Source of the DNA: Ifrita kowaldi
Lineage: Eukaryota > Chordata > Aves > Passeriformes > Cinclosomatidae
Reading direction: 5' to 3'
Assembly (NCBI GenBank): GCA_013398055.1
Contig: VZRS01001383.1
Coordinates: 128,746-192,745, forward strand
DNA: 64,000 nt
Positions within the stretch are counted from its first letter, which is position 1, and every line of letters starts with the position of its first letter. Both the position numbers and the translations under genes were made by a program. The notes beneath the pieces are model-generated. The model was not told where the DNA came from, searched no databases, and saw only the letters and a program-made list of their open reading frames with translations. Positions 39,611-53,700 of this stretch are shown here, piece by piece.

Positions 39611-40659
39611 CGCAAGTTAAATACTGTGAGAACGTTTTGTGAAGTTTGTCCTTATCTGGCAAAACGTGTCTCTTCAGGCTGTTTTATCCCACTGAGACAG
39701 GGAATAGTTTTTAGTATCCTCTGAAAATTATAGTCCCAAGTCTCCAGTAACGTAAAGCATTGCAGTGAGAGTGATACAAGCATAAATATGGATACAAGAG
39801 GAATTACAGCGTGAGGATTTAGCCTGCGCCTGTAAGCAGGGGCGAGCATTGGCATCTGCAGAGTAAGAGGTGCTGACTGCAGTTCATGAAGTGTTGTTAA
39901 ACACATTTTCTTTGTATTTGACTTTGCTGCAGGGAAAAAAATTGCCAGACGTGGACATCAGTGCGTTAGGTGTAGCCTGACCCTGAGCGACCACGAACTA
40001 CCTCCGTGACAGAAACATTGCAATTCCAGGATCAGACAAGAAGGTACAGACAACTGCAGATGTGTAGGGAAAGCATAGAGAACTGAACAAGTCATCTTGA
40101 AGGGCAGCAATCTCAGCTGCCAGGTGCTAATACTCTTTTTGTAGGCTTTATTGGGAAAACAGAATTTTAAGAGCTGATACTTAAAATTCATCTGCATGTA
40201 AAGCCAGTGTCAGTCTCTACTACCCAATAAAATGACTAGAAAAATTCTTGAGTTCATGCCCTCCAGCTAGTTCAGCTAAAGAACTAGAGAGAGCATCCAT
40301 TGCATCTCATTTTAGCAGCGCAGAATCAAGGTTCTTGAAACTTTATACCATCAAATGATGAAGCTAAAACTCCCTGGTAGCCATTGAGCCTGAGGTCAGA
40401 TATTTCACAGCTGCACTCCAAACACAAAAATAACTTTTATCTTAAGCCTCCCATGATACTTCAGATGCCTTAAGCAAAATTCTCCTCTTTCACATGCAAA
40501 CTGGGTTTCATGTCTGCTGGTTTTTGCTCTCCTCCTGTGGGCAGGGTTCGTGGGATTCCCACTTGAGCAGAGCAGGCAGAATAGCATAGCCAAGATCTCT
40601 TGATAGCTCAGGAAAAGAAGTTGTATTTTAACAAGGCTGCCCAGGAAGATCAGAATGGA

Positions 40660-40660
<1 letters not shown>

Positions 40661-40709
<49 letters not shown>
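40661..40709. repeat. (ATT)n microsatellite, about 16 perfect units
   Basis: A 49-bp uninterrupted trinucleotide run. It explains poly-Ile and poly-Asn stretches in chance open frames on both strands here. Likely polymorphic. Confidence 0.98.
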
Positions 40710-40710
<1 letters not shown>

Positions 40711-43700
40711 TGACACATTCAGCTCCCTCCAGCATCAAGAATGCATGCAGCCCATTCCTGTTATAAACATGGAAGAACAGGAAGATTGTGAACAAATTTC
40801 GTGGCTTCATCCCCTACCTCACCAAGACTTTATCTGCTCATTTTATCATTAACAAACACACTACACTTTTGCTGGATAAGGAATGATACTGTCCTGTATC
40901 TTGACACATACTTGAGTGTAATATCTCAGGGATGGGTTAAGAACAACATCCAAAAGCACTTAATAAAGACTTTACTTCCAGTGATGAAGGGTACATGCAG
41001 GTACTGAAGAGAATAAATACAGGAATGACAAGGCTAGTGTAGCACTAGCATTAGAGTTGTATGCTACTTGCTCGGCAGCTGTAGTTTGAAGAAGTAGAAA
41101 GAAGCCATGTGTCAAGAGAGGGAGAGAAGAGGGAGGCAGTAGCTGGCCAAACTAAGGCAATTTTACAGTTGTATGGGTTGCAGATATATACATATATGGG
41201 TAAAACAAAGGAAACCCCAGAGCCCACTTTTCCTTCCACTAACTATCTGGCCTCTGAACTCTGATCATCTGCTCCCCCTACAGCTATAGTTCTCCTGGCT
41301 TATTTGAGGATTTAATTTCAAATTATACATGTGCAAAACCAGACTGAAATCCCATTTTACCATTGGTTTGATCACTACTGTCTGAACTATAATTCTAAAA
41401 TATAGTGACTGTAATGTAGTTATGCTTCTTGTTTGCTCTTTGTAGTATAATAAGATACAGAAGCCAGGAACCCACTGTATCACACTGTGCAAACATATCC
41501 CTGTGCAATTCTCCCTCCATGAGTTTACAATTTAAATACACAAGTATGTTAACACTACTGCTACTTCCCTTTTTTTTTTTTTAACTAGGCTCTGAAAGAC
41601 CTAAACACCAAGTTGACTGTATATGTTATAAATATTTTCTAAATATTATTTACTCAAGGGGCAGGATAGCAGCTCTGAAAGTATAAGTACAATGTAGAGC
41701 CACTTAAAACACACACAACTTTTCCATGCCTCTTCCTTGCAATCCATTTAACACAAACACCCACTACTGTTTTCTCCTAACACCTTTATGTTAAGCATTT
41801 CCAACAAAAAACAGAGCTTGCCTTTACCTTCAAGGCACCATTTAACAATCACCTCATTCCTTTGCCCAGACAGCAATATCTTCTAGCTGCCCCATTTTTT
41901 TACTGTGGTTTTCTTCCACACTATCATAAATTTAACTGAACTTCCAACTAGACATGGAAGAATCCCCTTAAAAATATTTCCGTTGCAAACTAATTTCTCC
42001 TTGCTACATTTAATAGAGAGCAGTTTCTGTACTGTGCTAAATTACCTTTTTTTGTCTTAGATGATACCCAAAGACGGCAGGTCCTGTAGGGCCTATGACT
42101 GCAGTGGCTCCAATGGACACACGTTGTAAGAGAGAAACAAAGCTGAAGTTTATGATAAATATAATGCCCCCTTCACTTCTGAATTAATTCCATCTTCTTC
42201 TTCCCAAGTATGTAACCTGAAAATTAATCCTTCCAGTGTGTTTCCCAGTGCATATTCTCTTTCCACCTTTAAGCACTAAACTGAATGAGCAAGGGACTGG
42301 TTCTGTTTTGTATCTCACACAGAACTGAGCAGTTCTGTAATTTGTGATGAATATGTGAAAGTGAACAAGGGAACATACCACCTGAAGCTTCCATTGCAGG
42401 CCACTGACTAAATTCACACCCAGACATTAAATATTGATTTCCAGAACAGACTGGAATAGTTTCTCCTTCGTGACCCACTAACAGATCTCTTTCAATTTAG
42501 TTTTTTTCTTTCAGGAATCATATTTAGACTTAAGGTTTAACTAGTTGATTGAAGTTGCATAAATTTATGATCTTGATGGAGATTGTCACTTATTGTAAAA
42601 ACGTATCTTTTCTTCCCCTGTTAGAGAATCTATTGATGTAACAAATTATTTAGAAGTCATTACAATAAAAGAATACCTCAGAATCATCTTTCTGTCACAT
42701 GTGCATTGCTCAGGAAAACTTTCCACATTTTAAGCAGTGGCAAATTTACCCTTATTGCCATCAGTGGCTTCATCTTAATACATTGAATGTTAAATTACTG
42801 ATTCTGGTGATTAAAAAGATCCAGAAATTTATTTAATAGATATTTAATTGCTGGTGAGGCTACCATTTTAAAGCTATTCATCATGTATTAAGTAGTTTAT
42901 TACATGTAACTAGCCCATTCAAAATTCAAGGAGCTTTGATTTCACTAATATTAATATTTGTCCTAAGTTACTACTAATGATGGATACCAGTCTGAAAGGA
43001 TCTCTTTTCCTTTATATATATGACCTGCAACCACCCAAGCTGCGAGCCTGCTGCAGATGCACCAAAGAATCCATCTTCTAGTTACAGTCATGTCTAGGTT
43101 TTCCTCTTTGCTCTATAACTTACCAAAACAGCTGTAGGAGTTTGGCAAGAAACAAGCAATCTGATTTTATTGTGTATTCTAAATAGTTGACTACTCAGCC
43201 AAAATAAACTTTGGCCTTCTAGTAGCTTAAAGGCAGTATTGGCACACATAAAACAAAACATACAACAATACATACCACGATGAGTGCCAGATGTTCATGG
43301 GAGAAAACACACAGCTGTTGGGCTTAGATCACCTGAACTCATTTTAAAGCCAAAGACGCCGGTCACCTTTGTTGAGCTGTCAGATTAACAGAGGGACTGC
43401 AAAGACTGGAAGCAAGGGTGGGTCATCTCAGTTACACTGAAGAATGCCAATTGATGCCTCATCAGCCAGCTGTCATGTAAAATTCCTTATGATAGACAGA
43501 GCTAAAAATAACTCATTTGTCTTAAAGGTACTGTTATGTACTTTGAAATAATCTAGTTACAGTTACTCTTCTATCAGAAGTTAAATCTTTCTCAAGTTAG
43601 CTGCAAAACACAATTGACCACAATTCTTCTGTTCTTCTATCCAGAAATATCATTGAGCAGTTCAGAGGGAAGTTATTCAGGAAGACTTCACCATCCCATG

Positions 43701-45149
43701 AATTACAAGCAAATGGACTGCCAAGCCCTGAATTCTATATAATAATAAAATAATAGCTAGGAATGATTATTATCCTGCATACACAAGCACAAGTTAAATA
43801 TTGGTGATACATATCCCTGATATGGAGCTTCAGTAAACATTAATAGATTACAACAAACAATTAAACTACTAAAGGTGGAGTTACCCTATTGCTGAAAGAA
43901 ACTCTGGCAAAACTAGTCCCCAGAAGAGCACTTCCCTTAAAAGGATATAGCTACAGGATTTTAAGTCATTTTGATGTAAACCAGTTGTAAGACTAAACAC
44001 AATATTCCTTTCCCAGTCCTGAATTACAGTAAAAGTAATAAATACTTTCCTCAGTTTTCTGAGCATTCAAACAGCAAGATCATGTATTCTATAAGGATCC
44101 AGCAGTTACAGTGTTTGGATCAGTGATCTAAAATTCTGCTAGTTTGCACAGGCACAAACGTAAACTATTTGTAAATCAAAATAACCAACTGAATATTCTA
44201 TTTATAAGCCTATTTTAATTGATATTTACCCTATGTATGTATCCTGTGAAAGACACCAAGCAGTCTGTTGTGTTTACACACGTTGTTCCAGTTCTTTCTC
44301 TGAAATTCGGTTGGGGCCAATTCCACAAGTACGTTTATCAGTAAGTTTTATTTTTTCGTCTTCTTACTATTTGAAAAAATCATCTTTTGCCCTTTTTAAT
44401 TATATTAATACATAAAATAAAATTCCTTTTGGCAAGATATTCTTGCCCATAGTAAGTAAATATAAGGATGTACTTCTGATTACACAAAGAAACAAGGTTT
44501 GAACAAAAGCAATCCCAAATGGCAGTCATCGTTCTACTTAAGACATGAGAGAACATCTGGCATGTTTTTTCTTACTGAAGACAAAAGTAAAATTCACATG
44601 GTGCTAGCTCACAAAAGATTTGGCTCCCACAGTCCATACACCAAGTTTGTTCTTCTCGGTGTCCACATGCACATCCGTGCTGAATTTCCCCAGGACAACT
44701 CTGTAAATGGCAAAATTATACACTCAAGTTTTTAAATTTTGTTTCTCTTACTTAAGACAACTTTCTTTGGCCTCAGTTAGAACCAATATGCTCTAATATT
44801 TGTCCTATAAGCAAATTAGGTCATGGTAGAAAGTTCAGCATGTATTCAACATCTTCTGGCAAATTTAAATCAGCCTTTATGGAAAGGCTTTATGCAAAGA
44901 GTCTATGAGGCCCATCTGCTTTCCATAGGGTATGAGAGCCCATGAGATTCCTATAGTTTCATATTCTGCTATTAGTTAAGGACTTTATTGCTTCCTAAAT
45001 AAATACAGCAATTCAATCCATAAACTCACCACTGTATAACATATTTGGTACGACAGGCCTGACATTACCCATCTGAACATGTGATTGCCAAAAACAGGTG
45101 AACAATTCTTCCTTCAAAGCACTGTATTTCTACATGCACTGAAAGAAAC

Positions 45150-45600
45150 CTTGAGAAAAAAAATTAAACTATCATTAGGAAACATAACAAATATCTCAAA
45201 TATTTTCATTGCTGTAAAATCTCACGGGTGGTTTCATGGAAATATCCCCTTTTTATTAAGTCTAATAAATTTAGTGTTTCCTAAAGTTGTTGCCTCAACC
45301 GAAGAATTTAATTGCTATAATAGCACAAAACATTTATTCACACATCTGGTTGGAATTCCTTTTCTCTGACAAATTTAATCAGTGTAATTATCTATTTGAC
45401 AGACACGTAGACAAGGAGAAACCTCAACAAGATGTAATTTACATGCTTCAATTAATCTTTCTAAAAATTTGTATAATCTCACAGATGGATCAAACTTTAT
45501 GCAAGTATTTGACCAAAGGCTATAAATCAACAGTGACATGTTTTCTTTCATGCAGAGAAATTAATATTGTTTCACAAAGTTAGACAAAGGAATTATTAAT
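45150..45600. promoter_or_regulatory. candidate conserved non-coding element
   Basis: AT-rich but complex sequence with ATTTAATTGCTATAATAG, AATTTAATCAGTGTAATTAT, a TGACAG site (TALE type) and CAATTAATC. The style resembles developmental enhancers in gene deserts. Open plus frames of 94 and 98 codons cross it, but they resemble no protein I know. Confidence 0.28.
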
Positions 45601-48137
45601 CTTACAATAGCTCCCTTCCTCATAAAACTATCTACTACACAGAGAATATTAATGATACAGCATTCTTAACCATGGCGAAGAAAGGATAGGTTTAATACAT
45701 GTTATTCTTGTTAAATCATTTTCTTTTATTAATGTAAAGGACTTCATAGTTTTGTACTACAGCAAATTAATTCACAGTAACACTGATGAACAAGCAGCAA
45801 AACTCCCCTAAAGGCAGACCCCACAGTTACCATCTAATCTCACAGCACTCTGTCAAAGCAGAGACACTGCTCTGGTTTCATATTTTCCACTGCATTTTGA
45901 AAAATGCAAAAACTTGTGATATGAAAACACAATTTGACCGAGGGAAGTGGTAATATTCTAGGCAAGGCTCCAAAAGATGACTGTGAGAGAGGACTATGTC
46001 ACCGGTGACCCTCCCTGTCACAGATGGCACCACAGTGCTGCCTGTCCCTGGCCAGGGAATTGCTGCTGCTCGTGTCTGGAACATTGGCACCATGGCACTG
46101 GGGCTCGGCACACCTGCAGTCGGCTCTCCGAGAACTGCTCTGGGTGTATCAGCTGAAAGCCTCTCAGTTTAGATCAGTCTGGACCTCCCAGGCTGCCCTC
46201 AGAAGGAAAAGTAAACTCACAGCTTCACCCCCCACTAACCAAAACACACAGCAGCTGACATGCCATGGTGTGCAGCAGGTCACCGTGTCACCACCCTCTC
46301 ACTCTCCCTGTACACCCACCTGGCCACGCTGACAGCGGCACTCAGAGCCTCAGCACGCACGGGAGCTCCTGCCATCCTCCCCCGAGGGGTGACACACCTG
46401 ACACACAGCAGGTCTCATCAAGGAAGGGGTGTTCTTGCAGCTGAGTGCCTGCAGGCCCTATAAGATGATCAGAGCTGCTGCTGCCTTGTACACAGTTGTT
46501 GCTGATCAGCTGAGTGATCGCATCTTCCTACAGATCAGCTCAAGCAGCTTCAAACAAAGGGAAGAATTAAACTTGCATCTCTCTCCTGCTATGAGTGAGC
46601 ACCATAGCTGAGTGGAATGCCAAATTCATTCATTATTTAGGCAACCTTCAAAATGAAGCCTCTTTCACCAGCAGAGCATGCTACCATGTTGCTGTCACAG
46701 TATGCCTTAAGTTTGGGTACCTTGGAGTGACAATACTTCTTACTCTTCTAAGCACAAGTGAGAAGCCATAGGAAGGAAGTTTGTCTGGCATAAAAACACA
46801 GTCTCTTGGTTATGACCTTCAGCATTCTGCTCTGTGAGAAGTAATAGGAGCTTTGACAGCAATTAAGGAGCTGGCAACATGCAGCACAATCCGACAGTGT
46901 AGTGTAGAATTGGGTGGGAGCAAGAATTTCATTTAAATCTTCCACTTGTTAAATACATCTTTCCATCTGTCTCTGAGTCAGCAGCATCCCCCTCAAGGCT
47001 GACACAAAGCTCAAGAGGAAACAAAACTGCTCAAAACGTTTTTGAACTTAACCTATCAAGCCAAAATTTAAAACCATCTGAGGTTCACTCAGCTCTAAAA
47101 GAGAGGGTGCGAATATTCCTTTCTGAACCATGAGTGGACTTCAAAGGTATACTCTTTTCACTTCAATGTGAAAAGCAGACCTAGTCCTCTAAAGCTACAA
47201 AGCCCTAATGCCCTTGATGTCTTAAAGATTATTGCAAATCAAATCAAAATTAATACCAGATGGGGAGGGGCAAGAAGGCCAGAAGAAGTGGAAAAAAAAA
47301 TTAACTTTCTGTTTTATCTGCAGTTATTTTTGGCATTTCATAGTGGTACTTTAATTTCTTTACCCTTCCGTCTGCTATGACTAACTAATTCCAAGCTTAA
47401 CTGGTAGTGACTATTGGCAATTTTGCTCACTTGTCAGATAATCACAGCAGTTAATTTTTCCAGATTTTTTTATGTAATAGTGCCAGGCGAATACATAAAA
47501 ATTTATTTGCAAATACTATTCCCTTGTCGATTATGTCTTCTGCTTTTTCATTGCACTAGTATTTGCAACCTGCTTCTTTACTTAGGCCCTGGATCCTGCT
47601 GGAGCTTGTGTCCAGAACTTGCTGCTCACTCAGAGCCAGCCAGTGGGATTGTGCGTGAGTCAAAACCTATCTCATGCAAACCATGGATAAATGCGGTCAA
47701 ACTTTGCATTTAGAGAAAAAAAAACCCTCTTACTTCACAATGTAGAAATAGCTATTACAAGTTCAACTTGGAAACAGAGAACAAGAGCACATTTTTCAGT
47801 CTTTTGCTTTCCATAAGGAAACAAAAAGAATAATGTGCAAAACCAACAAATGATCCTATGGCATGAAAAACTTGCAGTAACCAGCATAAGAAAAAAACCC
47901 ACAGACTAAAATTAATTTGCACAGATTACTGATGGAACTTTAAGAACATGAACTCATTCCCAACACAACCTGTTTGTGGTAACCTGGAATAATCTTGAGG
48001 GATATATTTTAAGAAGATGAAAAGGTCCCTTTTTACAATGTTGCTAGTTCAATCTAACTGAAAACCCAACAAAAATGTAAGACAATTTGCTTTAAAGTCT
48101 ACTAAACTTCTCTTGGCAGCCTTGGCTTCACCATAGC

Positions 48138-48208
48138 TTATTTATTTATGCATGCATATTATATTCAACATATATATTATATTATATTTATTATATAATA
48201 TAATAATC
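48138..48208. repeat. AT-rich low-complexity stretch
   Basis: TTTATTTATGCATGCATATT is followed by overlapping TATAT, ATTAT and TTATATAAT blocks. Simple-sequence, partly self-complementary. Confidence 0.85.
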
Positions 48209-49604
48209 AAGAAAGCCATATGAAAAACATTAAGGCTCCAAAACCAGAAACAGGAAAGTTAGCAAAAAAGGCAAAGTTGCCCGTTCCATCACAGTGCTGT
48301 CTGCTCATGCCTATACATTTTGCCACCATCTCCCATTACACAACCGCTTACTCTTTCCCCTAAAGAAACTCTCACCCAGATATTGGATGAGATACTCTCT
48401 CCCTTCCTCACCCAGAAAGGTGCAGCACATTCTCTTATTTGCTGCCTGAAAGCCTTGCTGCGAGGGCAGGATTCATTTCCTCAGTGGTGAATGTGGTGTT
48501 GAACATCCCCATAGTAACTGACTGCTCCAGCCACGCGCGTATTTCCACAACACCCCTGTCTCCATCCTCCATCGCTCTGCTTGGTCCCAAGCCCTTTGGC
48601 AGCCAGTTGCCTTCCACAGTTCCATGCCCCAGTCACCCAATTCCTCATGCAATCTTGATCTCAGCCACACCTAGCGAATGAAGATTTCCATCCAAGTCAT
48701 AACTCCGGCACAAAATAATTAGAAAAGGTGGGGTTTAACCCTGACTTCCTTGAATTCCTTCTGACGAGCTCCTCTCCAACTCCTGCAGACCCACTCAAGT
48801 GGAGAAACATCAATCCCAACAGCCAAAATTTAGCAAAATTTTTTAAAACCCAGTGCCGGGAATTGGAAGGGATAATTTAATGTGGTAAATCATTACAGAA
48901 GAAGTTGCAGCAGTTCTGCCAATAATTTTTATAAAAGAAGACACCAGTTTCTAGGAAAAATGAATTTGAACTGAGAAAAAAAAAAAGAACACATGGGGTT
49001 AAAGACAACCCCTGGAGTAGAGAAGTACTCACAAGGTTAGGTATACTTTATTCTGCACCAATTTAAGGGCCCGTTCTCAGCAAAACACACCAAGGAGAGA
49101 AAGGTAATTTTACAGAAAGCAGACAGCGTTAACAGTTGTAGTGAGAAGTGTTTATGTGTATTTTCTAATTCAAAAAGAAAAATATATTACATCTTCTGAA
49201 TCAACTCTTGCTATCTTTTCAGATTTGAGGTTTTTTTAAAAAATAACGGTAATATGAAATTACACTTCATTACTGGATTTGTTGGGAGGGCAGGAGTTAT
49301 GTTTAAACACAGTGTTAAAACTTCTTGTCTCTGCAGTAACTGGAAAAAATATTCTTGGAAACTTTCTCCCATTAAGACACATCTTGGCAGTCAGAGGAAC
49401 ACACTCGTGCATGTTGATGAGTTGGTCACTCACAAACGTCAATCCAGATTCTTATTACTAAGGCTGTGTTCCTCTGCATCCCTGCCTGCAGGCTCTCCTG
49501 GACCTGACACGCAAAGCTGCATTACAGGATGTGATCTGGATAATTCAGGCAAACCAGAGGTGGGTGCACACCTGGGATCAAATATGTCTCTTTTGCAGTA
49601 TTCC

Positions 49605-49658
49605 AAGGTTGAATTCTATGATCTTGGAGGTCTTTTCCAATCTTAATGATTCTATGAT
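49605..49658 (+). mobile_element. CR1 LINE fragment, extreme 3' end
   Basis: A 54-bp scrap reading GGTTGAATTCTATGATCTTG, GAGGTCTTTTCCAATC, TTAATGATTCTATGATCT. This is the last part of a CR1 3' end in plus orientation, including the short terminal ATTCTATG-type repeats. Upstream sequence is not recognisably CR1, so this is an extreme 5' truncation. Confidence 0.88.
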
Positions 49659-50726
49659 CTCTGAGCAGCAGTTCCTAAGTGGAGACCACAGAGCCATGTG
49701 GGGAATACTATGTTAATTTAAATCTTTACTGTCCTAAAACCTAATGGTCTGTCCTCTGTCGGCCTCTGAAGAGATGCCTCTCCAACACTGAGTCAGAGTA
49801 TGTCCCTGGCATTGTCTCTGCATCTCAGTGTGTCTTGAGTGCAAATGCTCAGGGCCAAGACTGGTGGCCTTCGATTCAAGTGCTTGAGGCTGGAGGCTTG
49901 TCTGGACTCCATCAGTCACTGCTGTCCCCTGGAGCTCCCCTGCTGAGGACAGCACTGCAGCTGAGCTCCTCGGAAGTGCTCCCACGGCCAACAGCAAAAC
50001 ATTTGCAATTATGTAGACTGAAAAATGCCACGGCAGCACAGACATACTGGCCTTCCACTGTGCAGTATCAGCTCTGGTAGCAAATCTCTGTTACAGGTAT
50101 GAACAAAACTAACCTTTTCTTTTATCAAACAATTTATACAAGAATAGCAACTGCAATGTCAGCTTCCAGAGAACTTGCAACAATCAGGAGCATTCAGACT
50201 CTATGAGAAGTCTCCTCACCTCCAAACATCGTAGAACAAGGCAGATAAATTTTTCCTACTCACAGCTTTAAGACCAAGTACAATATGTCAAGTAAAAAAA
50301 TGAAAAATTAGCAGCATGCTGACAAAAAAAAAAAATGGACTGGGCTTTATGTCAGTTTTATCAAATCCCAGTAAATTTCTGGAACATTTATTCAGCTGGT
50401 CTGGATAAAAAGTAATACGTTAAATATTTTGAAGTATCATCAGATGTAAGACACTCACAAATTGAAAGGTCAATGACTGTGTGAGTGTAAATGGTAACCA
50501 ATTAGAAATCAAAGGCAGGAGTCCAACTATTATGAAATCCATCTCCTGGCTCTATAAAGCAGGAGATTAAGTACTGTGTAGCTCCATGTACACTTAGTCC
50601 TCTATTAAAATCTTAGTCCTTCATGCATCTATTATTTATTAAAATTTAACAAATGTTTTGAAGGCCACATCACCTCAGTATAGAAAGAACCTTGAATCAA
50701 GGATCTTCTGCTTTTTATCCGTAATT

Positions 50727-50754
50727 ACTTTATAATTAATACTTTATAATTGCT
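50727..50754. repeat. 14-bp tandem duplication
   Basis: ACTTTATAATTAAT is directly followed by ACTTTATAATTGCT, 12 of 14 identical. Confidence 0.8.
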
Positions 50755-53700
50755 TGTAGTTTTAAGACTTTCTAAAAGAGGTACTCTGCAGGTGGGGGAC
50801 ATAAACCCTCCTTAGGGTGGTGCCAGCCATCTCCTTGGGTTGTGATGTACTGATCTGAAGGAATGGAAGCACTCTAATCTCACTACACAACAGGTACAGA
50901 TTCCTGAGGTGTTGCTGCATGTCTCTAACAGAACCAGAGAGAAGTTCAGACCTCCTGGCCCGGGTCTGAGAGCTCCATCCACGGCTCTCTTTTTAAGTGC
51001 CTGATGAACAGCATTTAACCAGAATTCCTTTCTGATGGAGAATCTGCCTGCGTGTCACCATTTAGCACTGAAGCAGGGATTTTTTAGTCAATAACACAGA
51101 AGTTCCTGTACAGTCAATGACTCCTCTGACCCTAGCAATGATGGCTCAGGTAATGTCACCAAACATGACAGTCGTGTCCCCAGCTCTTGCCTTCAACTCA
51201 GACGGTGTTGCAATGCCACCGTTTAACGTCTTAATGTTGAAAATATATTGTGGGCATTACTATTCACACTACACGTGAATGTACCATTCTGAAGAGTAGG
51301 AATTTATGGACATACACCCTTTTGCTTTCCCTGGGAATCCAGGAGGCCTTGTTTGGTCTCCACCTTGAGAGCTGGAAATAGAGTGGCTACTCAGCCTTTA
51401 CCATCTGAATAAGTAATTTTAATGATTAACATTTTAATAATTTTAAAATTCAATGTCAACAAGCATCACAGATCACAGAAGAGTGGGCTGCCTTTGTCAA
51501 AATCCAACCTACGGAGCTTTTCATTTCCACCTCTGAAGGTGCACCTGAACCTCTCTTCCCCCTTACCTTTCTGCATCCACGTTTGGCTCCTGAATCCTAC
51601 TTACAATGAAAGCTCTTTGTGACAAGGCCATCATTTGTTTCTGCATTTGAACAGCATCAAGTTTTGCTAATTCCAGAAAAATGTTGGTGTTTTAGCATTT
51701 TTTGATAAAGATAACAAATAGATGTTCTTCTGTTTCCCCTAGGAAAGAAACAAAACCCTCCAAAACACAAAGGGGAGAGGAATGCCTAGATTTGATTGAT
51801 TTGACCAAATGTACATCATTTACATGGCATCATCACTTACGTGGCATAAGCATTTACATACATGACATACTTACACTGCAAATACAAACTAACAGGCTAT
51901 TCCTAGGGATTGCAGTTTCCACACAAGCGGGCAACCTCAGCTTCGGTGCATGTGGGCATAATGACATTAGTCAGTGGCAGCCATATGTTAAACACATGAT
52001 TCTCCCACATGGTTGTTCTTGATCCAGGAACAAAGCTATACAAGAAAGCTTCTAACCAGTATGGAGTCATCTATGCCAAAAAGTTACACTCCCTTCCTCA
52101 AGTCACTTACCTTCAGATGGATGAGAATAGAAAGGTACACTGAAAACAGCAACTGTTTCTTTTGTGAAAAAAAGTGCCAGAAAACCCAGGGAGGAGTGTA
52201 AAGTGTTTCTTTGCAACAGATTTCATATAGGCTGAAAGGGGACTCTGTATTTCCTCTCTCTCTCTTCTCTGCTGTTCAAAAAACCACTGCAGAGGTACAG
52301 AAAAGGGGCAGGTCGTTTTATGCTTAAGGTAATCATCTTTCTTCATTGAATTTTATATTTAAAAGGAACACACAAATGATTGTATATAGAAAGAAGTTAA
52401 AGATATCAATTTTCAAAACTTGAGGTAACCCTAGCCCTGCAACCAGATGCTCAAGTACTTGTCTCATTTTAGGCATCTGAAATATCTCCTATATGGAACA
52501 CAGTCAGACCTGTCTTTTGGTGCCAGATATTCTTTGATGAGACAGCTCATTTGGAAAAAAAAAAAAGGAAATTCTTGAAAATCATCATCTGTTGTGTTTA
52601 TGCCATTAACAGCAACATGCAGGGGAAAAGAAACAGTGGTATGAATACCTAGGAGCCCAGGAAAGGATGTGTTTGCAGACTGGCTTTCTGCAGGTGGAAC
52701 TGATGTCAAGAGGAGACCAGATAGTGGTGAGCAGGATGAAAAAAAGGCCACTTTTCTTTACAACTTTTGGATGGCCTGAGGACTGCAGGTCATAAAAAGG
52801 TACACGTTTTCCCAGGTCTGTGATTCCATGAAAAGTTGTCTTCACCTAAACACTGACCAGTGGTGCTTCTGTGCTCCAGCTCACTGTCACCTCAGCCATG
52901 CTTAAAGAATGCATGTCAGGCCACATTGATCCTGTCTTCTAATGTTCCTCTTCCATATTTTTTAAGATGGATCATTTTCCCAGTCTAGATTATAACATAT
53001 AAATAATTGTTCTGCCTTAGTGACAGTGAAGTGGAGGGAGGATTTGAAATAATGTAGTCTGATACTACTGAGAACATCCAAGTGCTTTGGTGAAATGACA
53101 ATGAGAGTTGGTTTGCATTCCTATTCTGCAGCCATCTTCCCACTGCCCTACTTCCAATTGCAGCTCTTATTGCACCATGTAAATAAAAGTAGGTGGTGAG
53201 TTCTGGTCAGCATGTCATTTCTGCTCCACAGCAAGCAACATTCCAGTGCTCTGCAAGCCTCCTTGGACCTGCTTTATTTGCTGTATCGATAGCTTAGACA
53301 CAGATATATCTAATATTTACCATTAAAAATTGCAGGTATTTCCAAGTTTTAGCCACATAATCTAATATGTACTTCTAGCACTACTGAAACATTTGGCTTA
53401 AAACAGTAAATACAGAGAGGTGAGGAGAGAACCCAACATCTAAAACTTTGCTAGCACCAGCTACCAAGACACTCATTATGTGCACAAATGTATGGAGGCT
53501 CGCATATATTTATATACACACAGACGTACCTGTGTGTGTGAGCAACACAATGTCCTGCAGGCTAAAGTATGCAGGGATAGAAGAAACAGCCCAGAACGAT
53601 TGCTGCTGAGGATGGCTGCAGATGTGAAGGGCACAATAGAAACCACTGCTCCAATGAGTGGAACAGTTAAAGAAAATATTTTTAAAAGGTGGTTTTGGTA

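Larger units (their letters stand above)
31548..49604. other. intergenic, no gene seen; richest in possible regulatory sequence
   Basis: Contains the pyrimidine-rich block, the palindrome and motif-dense stretches near 34 kb, 36.4 kb and 45.3 kb, the ATT and AAAGC repeats and the AT-rich tract at 48.1 kb. A GC-richer patch at 45950-46480 has open frames of about 100 codons but no recognisable protein. Confidence 0.65.

Noticed and set aside
40405..40852. Open frames with poly-Ile or poly-Asn
   Set aside because: They are translations of the (ATT)n microsatellite.
49860..49880. TTCGATTCAAG, resembling a tRNA B box
   Set aside because: There is no A box at the right spacing and no cloverleaf.
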